The translations under genes were made by a program, and so were the position numbers. From contig JAKOON010000018.1 in NCBI GenBank assembly GCA_022577435.1, forward strand, positions 6,514,156 through 6,578,155: a stretch of DNA of 64,000 bases, written 5' to 3'. This DNA is from Embiotoca jacksoni. Lineage: Eukaryota; Chordata; Actinopteri; Embiotocidae. The notes below the pieces were generated by a model, which made no database searches, had not been told where the DNA came from, and was given only the letters and a program-made list of their open reading frames with translations. Of the stretch, positions 37,701 through 49,080 are shown one piece after another; position 1 is the stretch's first letter; every line of letters begins with the position of its first letter.

Positions 37701-37847
37701 GCCTCGCTAGCTCCGCTTTCTGTTGACGAGGAGCAGCCTGAACACCAGCCTCTGTGCCAGCGCAGTCACATCTTCGCGCTCTCTGTGCTGATTTCTGTTG
37801 TTTTTGTGGTGGCCACGTTATCTGTCTGTGTTGTCCTTTTCTCATGA
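34709..37847 (+). CDS. rgs9bp: RGS9-binding protein (R9AP)-like membrane anchor, 3 exons
   Basis: R9AP tethers RGS9-1/Gbeta5 to photoreceptor membranes and speeds transducin GTP hydrolysis. Exons 34709-34804, 36059-36365 and 37471-37847 join in phase to 259 aa (human 235). Matching blocks, from memory: KALVDSLVKVVACYRHL with VGGS (residues about 22-45), LWVAFSSSLELLHVDMCK (about 108), and IDDMEMKVNVLRW (about 184). A C-terminal transmembrane segment, FALSVLISVVFVVATLSVCV (about 236-258), ends almost at the stop, as in tail-anchored R9AP. The family also contains RGS7BP, but that protein lacks a hydrophobic tail of this kind. Two introns are notable because I recall the mammalian gene as having one coding exon. 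A fish paralogue of R9AP is possible. Confidence 0.85.
35657..35684. repeat. (TA)n microsatellite
   Basis: About 13 TA units in intron 1 of the rgs9bp-like gene. Confidence 0.9.
36835..36935. repeat. Candidate dispersed repeat in rgs9bp-like intron 2
   Basis: The words TATTGCACCTTTCAAGAATG and TAAGTGCTTTACAATGAAAA resemble the 3' region of a very common fish interspersed repeat (usually described with 'caagtgctttacaatg'). Borders are not visible. Confidence 0.45.
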
Positions 37848-38572
37848 ACAAAACCTTAATGCACTCAACTTGTTTGTTTCCGTGCAACCTCAGAAATTCC
37901 CACTGCAAAAATGGCAAGTGTTGCATGTACATTTGTTTTCTCTTTATGTACTTTACAATATTTTTTATTTTGTAATAGCAACTCAATTATTTATGAGTGC
38001 ATGACATCTGTTCTCTAAATATACACTAAAGTAAATCTGGATGCCATTTATTGCAGTGAATACAAAGCTGCCATACACTATCTTTGTTGGATAAGGTGAC
38101 AATAACAGTACATGGTTACCGGTTGCAACTGATTTGGTAAACATGATCATGGGAGAGGGGGGTTATTTTATCTATTCAAATGTAAAAAGATACAGCTTAT
38201 ATTTTCCTGTACATTTTCCCGACTAGTTGGTGATACATGAAAGGAACAACTTCTGATTTTAAAAAGCCACCACTTGTCACACTTTGTTCCTTGTTGCCAT
38301 TAAGACTACATAGGTGCTGATGCTTGGTAGTTGGTAACTGTTCGGGGATTCATTGTTATTTATTTTGTACATAACCTGTGCTGTAGACAACTCACAATAT
38401 ATATTATAGTTATGCATTATAAAAGTATCAACTTGGATATGACACCATGTTGTTTTTCATTCATTTCTATTGATTAGCGCTTTGGTAAAGCATTCAATCA
38501 TTGTATGCAGAGCAGCAACAAATCTGGAGGATTGAAATGGTTTTAAACGTCTAATTATACGATTGTTTTTTG

Positions 38573-39095
38573 TGCCTCCATCCTGGCGACCGCTGTAGCT
38601 GGAGGCATTTTTTCAGCTCTCCATACGTACCTTCGTAAATACGTCTGTCGCATCCTCGTGAACGTGATGTTTCAAGAAGGGCTTGATGGTTTCTTCAAAT
38701 TTGGCACAAACATTTATTTGGTCACGGAGAGAAACTGATTTTAAAGGGGTCAAAGGTCAAGGTCACTGGCACCGCATGTCAATTCATTCTCGTGAACGTG
38801 ATACCTCATTAAAGCCTCGAAGGATTTTTTTTTTTTCAAATTTGGCACAAACATTCAATCGGACTCAAGGATGAACTGGTTAGACTTTGATGATCAAAGG
38901 TCAGAGGTCAAAATCCCTGTGACCTCATGTCTGTCATATCCATTCATCCTGTTCTCATGAATGCAATATCTCCAGATTGCCTTGAGGTGATTTGTTAAAA
39001 TTTGGCAAAAACATTCACTTGTACTTGAAAATGAAGTGATACGATTTGTTTGGTCAAAGATCGAAGGTCAGTGTGACCTTTCAAAGATTAAATAC
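38573..39095. repeat. Teleost repeat of three diverged tandem monomers
   Basis: Three related monomers start near 38655 (TCGTGAACGTGATGTTTCAA), 38791 (TCGTGAACGTGATACCTCAT) and 38954 (TCTCATGAATGCAATATCTC). Each is followed by a TTTGGCACAAACATT-like word and then a GGTCAAAGGTCA-like word. This matches, from memory, an abundant fish repeat. It is non-coding. Confidence 0.75.
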
Positions 39096-39507
39096 AAGTA
39101 AAGTCATGAACATGACAGTTTTCTGTTGCATGAGGCTTATGCATTATGTTTCATTTCATTAAAGATACCAGAAATAATTGTTTGTTTTTGTACATTAAAA
39201 TTTTCAAGGCCTGAATTTCTTTGAAAAAAAATATTTTTCAATCTTTATTCTGTTTACAGAATTGAAGAGTAATCTGTATTTTGTGGGTGAAAGACAACCA
39301 GTAAAGATAACATATCCTAATTTGACAAGGAATAGCCTATAGAAGTATCAATCCCTTGAAGGGGACAAGTGTAACGTCATTTAATAAAAAAAAAAAAAAA
39401 AAAAATTGCTCAGTTTTATATGACATGATCTCCGAGACTGAGAAGTGTGCTTTATTTTGAAAAGCCTGACCAGAAGTGTGATGCGTCCTCATCGGCTGTA
39501 ATTGTTG

Positions 39508-39582
39508 TGGGACAAACACTGGGTGGGACAAACACTGGGAGGGACAAACAGACAAAACACTGGGTGGGACAAACACTGGGTG
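39508..39582. repeat. Short tandem repeat upstream of mcur1
   Basis: Four to five copies of a roughly 16-bp unit, GGGACAAACACTGGGT, with small variations. It ends about 100 bp before the mcur1 start codon, so it probably lies in the promoter or 5' UTR. Confidence 0.85.
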
Positions 39583-39683
39583 CAAAGTGGCGATGCGGGC
39601 TCGACGGAGGGAGTCAATCCTTTTCACAGGAGGAAGTAAAGTCTTCACAGAAAGTTGTTAGAGGCGAAACACGAGCTTTGAAG

Positions 39684-42600
39684 ATGGTGCTGAAACAGTG
39701 GCAGTCGCGACTTAACCGGTTGAGTTTTAACCCAGAAAAGTGGTTTAATCCTCGTTTTATTCAAAACGGAGCGTCGAGTTTGACAGCTGTCAACATCTCG
39801 GCGTGTTTCCGGACTGTCATCTCTCCATCTCCTGTGAACTTTGAGAAGAGAGGCAGACGAGCTCCTGGACTGAGGAGGCATCTTCCTGCCGGGACGCGGA
39901 CGTCCGCCAGAGGTAACAAACTTTTAGTTATACTGGAAATCAAAAATCAAATCACTTTAAAAGCGTTTATCAGCAAAACTAGCTCCAGTTTGTGGCTGGA
40001 GACATTGACGGACTGACTTGAATATATTACTGAAATTTAAAAAAAAAAAAGTGCATAATTTCTTATGCTGGACGTCCTTCAAAACCCCTCGCGAGACTTT
40101 AAAGTTGAATTAAAATCTCTGTTGAGTTTCAGTATCCTTTTTGAATGTCAAAATAAAAGCCCTCTTCCGGTCTGTTTGGTCATTTTTACTGCATTAGATT
40201 AATCACTCTAGGGCTGCACATAAAAATCATTTACATTATCGATTAATACGTCAATTATTTTCTTGATTAATAAACTAGCTGTTTGGTCTTTTAAATGTGT
40301 AATTTAAATGTAACGACTAATGAGTCCTAAAGCCCGTGGTGCCGCCTACAATGACTTTGTTTTGTTCCGGCCAACAAGCCAAAAGGTTGTTATTATTAGT
40401 GAGGATTAAAGGAACCAGAAAATAGAGATTTAAGTAGAATTTTAGCATTTTTATTAAAAATCTTAAAAGTTTCTGATTAACATCCTGTAACTAATCAACA
40501 CAGGGCAACATCACACTATCTTATTTTACGGCTTGCTTGCATTGCAATCTTAATGACATAAATGCCACAGAGTGCATTTTGGAGCGGGAACCAGCGTTTC
40601 GTTATTCTGGTCACACGGGCCACATCTGGAATGGACAACCCAGTCTTCATGGATGAAACCTCCTGACTTACAACTCTTGTGATCAGCTGTGTTTGACATT
40701 TCTCGAGCCAAACCCTGATGCTACATCAGTGTTTTCAGTTTAAACCACTGCCCACATCCCACTCTGTGTTTGCATAATATGAAACTGTGCCTCCCTGTTT
40801 TCCAGGTGTGTCGCCCCCCACAAACTGTTTTTAAATAACAACGTTTCATAAATCATCTGTAAATTGTTTGAAAAAGTGAAGCAGAATGAATTGTACAGTC
40901 CAACATCAAGAAGGACATGTTTACAGATGTAAACATCACCTGCAGATATACTTTACATTAGGAATTTGACTGCGTACATGGCCTTAATAAAATGTATATT
41001 TAAAAAGCACCTCATCGTCCATGTGATAAATGCCGACAGCTCACAGTAGCTGGAGAATGTACTATTTATTTTATGTACTTTTTCTAAAGTACAGAGGTTA
41101 CATGCAGTAAAAGAAACATCTGTACAGTGTGATTTAAGATGGTATCGTGACATACAGTAGTAAAGAAGGGAAAAGTAATATCTGTGTAACTCCAGTGTCC
41201 TGTGTATTCATTTCCTGGTTTCAGAGCTAAGTACCTCGACCAAAACCTTCCAGTATGACCTGAAACCAGATGTCCCAAAGTCTCAAGGCCGCAAGCTGTT
41301 TTTTGACACTCATGCTGTGGTGCGACTCCTCGAGGAAAATGGTTTGGTTTCTTCTATTACTTCAAAAATGACTTTGTTAATAACAAACTTCTGATTTGTG
41401 TACATAGGTATATATTTGTTTCTTAGCTGTATATATGTCTATTTATGTTTTATATGTATATAGTTCCTTGTATGTGTAAACATACCTGGCCAATAAAGCT
41501 GATTCTGATTCAGATTTTCCTCATGAAGAACATTTTTTTTTCTCCATCAACAGGTTTCACGACTCAGCAAGCTGAAGTGATGGTTAATGTATTGGTGAGG
41601 ATGACAAACTCCAACATGGACGTCATTTATAGTGACATGGTAACCAAAATGCAGCAGGTGAGACTTATAAGAGGAACTTTTTATACTCTATATTTACAGT
41701 AAGTAAAATAGTAAGCAGGTCCTGTTTGTGTCTGTCAGTCTCTCAAACATCTGTGTCTCTCATCCTGTAAAAGTCAATAAATCAACATCATTGTGTTTAT
41801 CTTTCAGGGCACATTTATACCATTCGAACACCACTGACTTAAATACAAACTGTCAAATTTGGTTGTTTAGAAAACATTTCGTGGGCATGATGATTTGATG
41901 TGGGATTATTGTTCCCAGTCACAGGAAAGTCTGAGGAACCTGGAGAATAAGAGTTATTATACCACACGTCTTCTGGACCATCGTCACTAACTCAGTATTT
42001 AGACAATGTTGAGATTAATTGTCTTTTGTAAATAGAGGAGGGAAATAAAATCTATGGACAATCTGATGTTTTTTGTTCCTTGAGGAAATTTACACCTTTT
42101 ATGCAAAGTTACTGTAATAAAATATACAGAAATTCGTATTCACTATCATTTCCCTATTTGCCCTTCAATGAAATACAGTTTCCCTTCATTAAAGGCATTA
42201 GATTTACATCATGATTTGCAGTTCTCAGCCATATCAGCTAAAAGAGTTCACCATCCACCTTGTGATGTAAATAAGTACCTTTGAACTGCAGTCCTTGTGT
42301 TTCTCCTTTTAACTGTTGTGTGTGTTGTGTGATTGTTGTCAGGAGATCATGTTGCAGCGTGTGATGTCTCAGATAGCAGCGGTTAAGAAGGACATGATCA
42401 TCCTTGAGAAGAGCGAGTTCTCTACTCTGCTGGCAGAGAACGAGGTAACAAGACAAAGGCTGAAATAAACTGGATTTAATTATTAAAAATAAGTAACTAA
42501 TACATTTTAGATCGATATAAATCAGTCCCAGCAGTGTTACTGCAGATCAAGTTGTCGGGGAACCCAGTTGATACCAAAGTAGAAGATTGTATGACTTTCT

Positions 42601-44517
42601 TGCTTTATGATTGTCAAACATGAATAACTGTACAGTAAATTATAAGCGTTTCCTTCTGTTTTTGACCTGACATTTTCAGTATTTTAACATTTATTCCAGA
42701 AATTAAAGAACCAGTTTTTACAGCTGAAGGTCCAACTGGCTGTAAGTGCTTCTTATTATTATTAATTATTACTTAAATCAGACCCTCCATAGTACTAATA
42801 ATTGATAATTGAACTTGACTTGGTTGAAGTATTTGTATTATGTTTTATTACGCTGTCGTGATGTTGTGACTTTTCCTCTGTGTGTCTCCTCCACCACGCT
42901 GCAGGATGTCATGAATAAATTGCGCTCAGACACTATTTTGGACATGAATTTGGAGAAAAGTCGTGTTAAAGAATTGGTAAGTGTTTGAGGAAAGCAAATC
43001 ATAGGTGATATTATTGTTTAGAAATCAGTGGATTGGACTTAAAATGTTGTATTTAAAATCACAGATGACTTTATTGTTGAAACGTGATGTTTTGAAAGTT
43101 GCTCTCTTTAATATATGTGTCTCTTCTAACACATATCAATACTGTATCTAATGCTCCACACGGCTATGAAACCTGTCAGAGAAGTGTACGTTTTTAATCA
43201 AACGGATGGAGGAATATTGACAGTAAATTCGGAACAAGCAAACCACACGTGTGACAGACGAGCTCATTTTCCCTCGCCTCAGAAAGCTGGTGGAGGTAAT
43301 GAACAAAACGTGAACATGGCAGAAACATCTGCGTAAACACCGTGAAAACCACATTTTTAACCTTCTGACAACTCAACGTGGTATTTTCTGACAACAACAA
43401 GACGTATCATGAGCAGAGCTAGCAATCAGCACCAAGGAGGAGCATTTTCACGTTGGAGCTGCGGTGACAGACTGAAAGGACGGGGCGGGTGCAGGGTGGA
43501 GTTTTCCATATCGCTGAGCTGCTGGCTCGAGCAGCAGGCGAGTGCCAGAGGGACGGGTGGAGGCGGAGGCAGGGATTAGTTGCATATTCATAGATCCGCC
43601 GTACTGATCCCTACTGAATTAAGACAAAGGAGTTACATCTAAGCCACTGTTCTCTTGGAAAAAAAACCCCATCTAAAACTGTCATTTTGTCGGACAGAGA
43701 TGAGTTTTTAGGGGTTTAATAAAATGTTGTTTGTGTTTTCAGAAAGCAGAGCATGACAAGAAGCTTCTAGAAACGCGGACTGAGATCATGGAAATGGTTT
43801 GTATACGTGCAGGACACCTACAGAGTCTTATTAAATATCCTTTCTGGTTTATTGCTATCGACATAACAAGCAGTGATTTGGGCTCTTCTCCATAGTTCAT
43901 ACTTTGTGTTATAAACGTAGTGACTGGTAGGTGTTCGGTCGGCTTTTCTTTCACATCTCTGTCTATTTGCCGTTTCTTTACAGACTGCAGAACAAGATCG
44001 CCACCTGACTCAGACAAACATGAAAATAGACACTGAAGTGGCTGGTTTGAAGACCATTTTAGTGTCTCATAAACTGGATACTATAAAATACCTCGCAGGT
44101 AGGGCACGATGGCACTTCGAAAGTTTAGTCAGCAATCATCACAATGTCTTTCAATGTCAAATTATTCCTTTTGAAGGGGAATAGTTTCATCTTCATTTCA
44201 GTGGAAAAGAAACTGTTTTCAGAGTCTTATTCAGAAGAGAACCAATGGTGCAATTTGTAAATTATTCATTTAAAAGTTATTGAGTACATGAATGTGCTAA
44301 TTTGGACATCTTTATTTTGAACTTAATCAGAAAACTGAACTTTTTAACACTTGAAAAGTAGCTGATATAACATTTTTGAGAATACAAAAAAGAGTCTGTC
44401 ACAGCGACACGTCGAAGCCCTTTAAGACTTCTGATTGTTGAATGTTTTTTCTCTCTTTCAGGTTCAGTGTTCACCTGTCTCACCGTGGTCTTGGGTTTCT
44501 ATCGTATTTGGATGTAA
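39684..44517 (+). CDS. mcur1: Mitochondrial calcium uniporter regulator 1 (MCUR1/CCDC90A), 9 exons
   Basis: An inner mitochondrial membrane protein that supports uniporter-dependent calcium uptake. Exons: 39684-39912, 41225-41341, 41554-41657, 42343-42444, 42700-42741, 42905-42976, 43743-43796, 43984-44098, 44462-44517, in phase, 296 aa (human MCUR1 about 359). The Arg-rich, acid-poor N-terminus fits a mitochondrial targeting sequence. Conserved blocks include FFDTHAVVRLLEENGFTTQQ, DMVTKMQQE and KKDMIILEKSEF; a coiled coil spans about 140-255. The protein ends in a transmembrane segment with the family signature SVFTCLTVVLGFYRIWM. Words such as LLEENGFTTQQAE and VAGLKT fit MCUR1 better than its paralogue CCDC90B. 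AATAAA lies at 45278-45283. Exon 5 is only 42 bp. Confidence 0.92.
41395..41515. repeat. Candidate 3' tail of a dispersed repeat in mcur1 intron 2
   Basis: ATACCTGGCCAATAAAGCTG followed by ATTCTGATTC is a phrase I recall as the end of a very common fish interspersed repeat. The tail runs in the plus direction; the 5' border cannot be set. Confidence 0.55.
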
Positions 44518-45583
44518 ACATGGCTTTTATTATGACTTTCAAATGATCCGCGGTAAAACTTGAACCTTTAATGGATCCTGCAGATTCAACAAAATCACCT
44601 CTGTTTCCCTTCTGACCTCATTTTGTTGCATTGTATTGATCAATTTGCCTTTACTGGTGCAATCATATTCATTTTCTCAGAAGTAAAAGTTTTGAAGAAC
44701 GGGTCTCCCACCTGGTCACTGGTGGAACTTTTTGATTAATGAAACTTATAGCCTGAAAGCTAATTAATATTTTTTTTTTTTACTTCCCATTGTCATCTTT
44801 TGGCTGCTGGAACAAAGTTACTAGATTCACTTATACGTTTTGCACTAGATGTTTTATTCAGATGGTAATTTACTGTCTCCATTTAAAAAATGCAGAAAAT
44901 TAAGCACTGAGCTCTAATGTTGTCTGACATTGAAGAATAACTTTTTTTTGTTATGTAAATATTATATATACATATCAAGCTGTTGATACTGAACACAACT
45001 ATCAGAAGGAGATGCGGTCAGTGTGACTCTTAATCACTCCAGTCTGTTTTCACAAATATTTCACTGGTTTTTATCTTTACAATTTGTGGTGTCAAAAATA
45101 TCGGAAAGAATTGTGGACTGATATTATTTAATATTTGAATGAAATTGTCAAAAAAATTTTACCTTTCCAAACAAATGAAGTGTTTGATTCAATTTGTGTT
45201 TTTGTGTAGTGATTTCTAAATAAGGTCGATTTATTGTATTACCTTTGGGTTTCGAGGTATTTTGGTAATCTATAAGCAATAAAGTGATACGGAAAATATT
45301 GAGTTTGTTATTTTTTTTTTTTGATGGCGTTATACCTGGCTTTTATTTTGAAACACACTTGAACCGGAAGTGTTTTCCCGAGTGGAGCCGCTGGGCTGCA
45401 TTGACAGCACGTGTGTAGCTGTTGGAGACGTGTGTGCATGACGTATTTGCGTTCATATTTTTCACCATTTAACAAGGACTTTATAAATGTCAGTCGTGTT
45501 GTCATTAGCGTGGTTGCTTGTTGTAGTTTGTTGTAGTTTTGCAGGCTCCTTTTTATTTATTTTTGTGAGTGTTTCCTGCAGTC
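44518..45583. other. mcur1 3' UTR and intergenic region to dph2
   Basis: The mcur1 3' UTR probably extends to about 45300, given the AATAAA at 45278-45283. That leaves less than 300 bp for the dph2 promoter, which contains an ETS-type site near 45364. No other gene is seen. Confidence 0.65.
45362..45374 (+). promoter_or_regulatory. ETS/GABP-type site in the dph2 promoter
   Basis: ACCGGAAGTG at 45363-45372 matches the ETS/GABP consensus. It lies about 220 bp before the dph2 ATG, a normal place for a housekeeping promoter. Confidence 0.5.
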
Positions 45584-48500
45584 ATGGCTGATGCGTTTAG
45601 CAGCAGCTCGGAAACTGTAATCCAGCGTGTGGTCGACGTTACAGTGAAGACAAACACCCCCGAGGAGAAACTCCAGGAGCTGTTTCAGATCAACAAGACC
45701 TGCGACTTCATTCGTGAGCATCAGTTTCAAAAGGTGGGGGCAACTCTTTTAGTCTTTGATCATGCAAACATCTGTTTACATGAGATTGATAGTCTATTTC
45801 TGGTTTAGTAAACCTCTGTGATGAGTTGTCTGAAGGGCAGGAGTGGCTCATACTTTTATTAATATTGTATAAAATGGTTGCAATTCCCAGGTGGCTCTGC
45901 AGTTTCCTGACGAGTTGCTGGTGGATTCAGTTGCAGTATCAGAGGAGATCAGGACCAACACCGGTGCCAAGACCTTTATTCTGGGAGACACGTCCTATGG
46001 CAGGTAACTGTTGTAATAATGCTCTCATGCTACAGTTTTTATTGCTTTGAGGTGAGAAGCTTTAGTCTAGCAGGTGAATGTGAAGTCAAGTTTACGTGCT
46101 AATTTCCCCATTTTGACGAGCTCACACTTGTCATTTTTTAAGATTTGTAATAGCCTCTCTGACTCTGTTTTAGTAAATGAGAATATTAAACTTGTGAGAG
46201 TGTATTTCATATAATTTCGCTGATTTTCTTTTGTTTCACTCAGTACAGTGGCATGTCAGAGTTGTAAAACACCAGCTTTTGCCTCTAATACTGTGACTTT
46301 TATTTCGATACGTGAGCATAGATCCATAACGTGGTCACACTGCTTATAAAACAGTAAGTAGGTATAAGTCGAAGTTTTATGTGGTTTGTGTGCAGTTGCT
46401 GTGTGGACGAGGTAGCTGCAGAGCATGTGGGAGCTGACTGCATCGTTCACTACGGCAGCGCCTGCCTCAGCCCGTCCAACCGGCTGCCGCTGATGTACGT
46501 CTTTGAGAGGAGGCCGGTGGATGTGGAGAAGTGTGCCTCCTCCTTTAAGGAGCTCTACCCGGACACGCGCAGTCACATCATCATCCTCTACGATGTCAAC
46601 TATGTTCACGCCATCGGTAAGTTATTATCCTCTTGTGTCTGATGTCTGACATCATTGCTAATCACAATGTGTAATGCCTCACAAATCTATGATATCTTTA
46701 AGATGAATACAGTAGGACAAATGATTAATTATGAGCATCCTCAGTCCACAAACATAAATTCCAGTGAGTGAATACACCCTACTGTGCCTTTGAAAATGAA
46801 CGTTGCTTTATTTTGCATTTTAACTCTATTTCTGTTGAATTTTATGCATTTGATCTGTTTTTATATGAAACACTGCATGTCATTGTTCTTGCTGTGAAGC
46901 ACCTTGAGCTGCATTTCTTGTATGAAAGGTGCTACACAAATAAAGTTGATTATTATTGTTATCATTTTTCCAGATGATCTTCTGACTCTTCTGTCACCGG
47001 AGTATCCAAACCTCGTCGCCTCAGCACTCGTCGTCGAAGGGGAGCAGTGTTACAGTCACGGCCAGATTAAAACACAAAGCAATGAGTCCTGTCCGTCCGA
47101 GCAGGACGACACTCGGGTTGTTTGTCGGTTTGGAAGACGGTTCTCCCTGAAAAGTGGCTCAAGCATTACAGATTACAACATGTTCTACGTCGGCCAGGAG
47201 GGAGCGACGCTACGAAACTTCATGATGACGTGGAACCGCTGCTCGTTCTGCTCCTTCGACCCTGCGACGACGAAGGGCAGGAGGGAGTCCATCAGCATCA
47301 ACCGCGCTCTGATGAAGCGATATTACGCAATAGAAAGGGCCAAAGACGCCAACGTGGTCGGCATCCTGGTCGGCACGCTGGGCGTGGCCGATTACCTCAC
47401 CATCATCCAGCAGCTGAAGGAGACCGTCCGCCGGGCCGGCAAGAAGAGCTACATGTTCGCTATGGGGAAACTGAATGTCCCCAAACTGGCAAACTTTCTC
47501 GAAATTGACATCTTTGTTTTAATCGCGTGTCCCGAGAACTCGCTGTTGGACTCCAGTGAGTTTTATAAACCTGTGGTGACGCCGTTCGAGATGGAGGTGG
47601 CCTGCAACAAGAAGAGGGAGTGGTCAGAGGAATACGTCACAGACTTTAGACATCTCCTGCCAGGTCTGATTGGGATTTATTCACAGTACAAATTTACAAA
47701 TGAATTATTTTCTATGCTAAGGAACTGTATGAAAAATGTTACGGGGGACGGGTTGTGTAATTTTATTTTTGCTGAAGCAGCGTAAGTTTGGCCTTCTTGT
47801 GGGAGCTGTGAAGGGTTTCTAATCCTTCCTATCTTGGAAAAACACCAAATACATATGAACTTAATAGTGATCCAAAACATCTGATACAGTTATTCAATGT
47901 TGTACCTACCAGAAAAGTTAAAGCTGACAAACACTTTAAGTTCAGCCTTTTGTTTAGGCTTTATTCAAAAGCATAGTGGCTCGATTAATAACCATTATGT
48001 TTTGTTTCCCAGTGATAGTCCTTTTAATATATGTATTTGTAGGCACAGTGAATATTATTGTATGTTATGCTTTTAGGTGGATTACACGTCCTCAGAAATT
48101 TGAATACAGCTCTTAATTAGCATGTTGTAGCTGCTATCTATTTTTATTAAAAGTAGGAAAATGAAGGTTGTGAAAGTTTTTTTTTGTGTTTCCAACTTCC
48201 TTTGTGTTTCCTCAAACTTGTTCCAGGTAGACAGAGCCACGTGCCTTTGGCTGATGAGCAGGAGGAGGGCGATGAGACGGACGTTTCATTGATCACTGGA
48301 GCTCTGCGCAGCAACAATCTGTTGACCAGCGAGCCTGCAGAGTCCCCGTTCGGGACGTCTGTGGTCCTGAGGAACCAGGCGCTGACTGTAGCCAACACAA
48401 ACTCAGCCGGTACGAGACGATCACAAACTTCTGCTTCACTTATTGAATGTAGATTTATTTTTGAATTTTGCATGTGCACAATAATTGTTACACTTTATGC

Positions 48501-48732
48501 ATGAGAGCCTTTCTCAGGACAAAAACTGCACGGTGTTGTACAGTTTTACACAGACGCAGAAGTAAACATCCCTAACTGACATGTTGTTTTTGTTTTTTTT
48601 CCAGCATCTTTTCTGGCAGGTCGAAGCTGGCAGGGTTTAGAGCAGAAGTTGGGAGAGACGCCTGTGGTGAAAGCAGTGAAGGGCAGGAGAGGCATCGCTA
48701 TTGCATATGAAGAGGAGGGAACATCTTCATGA
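45584..48732 (+). CDS. dph2: 2-(3-amino-3-carboxypropyl)histidine synthase subunit 2 (DPH2), 6 exons
   Basis: DPH2 pairs with DPH1 in the non-classical radical-SAM enzyme that starts diphthamide synthesis on the elongation factor eEF2 histidine. Exons: 45584-45733, 45891-46003, 46396-46616, 46974-47663, 48227-48409, 48605-48732, in phase, 494 aa (human 489). Recognisable blocks are VALQFPDELLVDSVAV, KTFILGDTSYGSCCVDEVAA (Cys about 89-90), YHYGSACLSP-like CIVHYGSACLSP, VVGILVGTLGVADY, and IACPEN (Cys about 346), with the C-terminal SWQGLEQKLGETPVVKAVKG. The cysteines at the first and third DPH family positions are kept. The ATG at 45584 precedes the conserved start. Its stop is 348 bp from that of convergent ncf2. 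Confidence 0.95.
46885..46968. repeat. Dispersed repeat tail in dph2 intron 3
   Basis: AAGCACCTTGAGCTGCATTT, then GAAAGGTGCTACACAAATAA and a TTATTATTGTTAT run. This is the familiar 3' end of abundant fish retroposons (CACCTTGA...GTGCTATA...AAATAAA). It ends immediately before the exon 4 acceptor and could supply part of its polypyrimidine tract. Confidence 0.65.
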
Positions 48733-49080
48733 TCATTTCACCAGCAAAGTCTTCAACTGATTATTTATTCATTCACAAATGCACCAAATGTATAATATAT
48801 AACTTGTAATTACTGGAGGCTGTAAGTATTTTATGTTTTTCACAAAGTCAGTACCAGATTCCGCTCGTTTTAATTACCGTATTACTTTCCGAGTGTTATA
48901 AACAGTTAGAAGCTGTTATACTGCTGTCAAGATCATGGTGTATTTTAATTGTAAAAAATAAATATATGCAAAAAGATTTAGGCCTTAATTAATGAAAATT
49001 TGGTTGATTATAAATCGTTTTTTGCAGAAGGTACCGACCAGTTTTCATCTTTGGTCACTGAACCGTATAACTTATATAAA

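Larger units (their letters stand above)
37848..39683. other. Intergenic between rgs9bp-like gene and mcur1
   Basis: Holds the 3' UTR of the rgs9bp-like gene, a multi-copy repeat at 38573-39095, an A run at 39388-39406 and a short tandem repeat at 39508-39582 just upstream of mcur1. No further gene was found. Confidence 0.6.
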
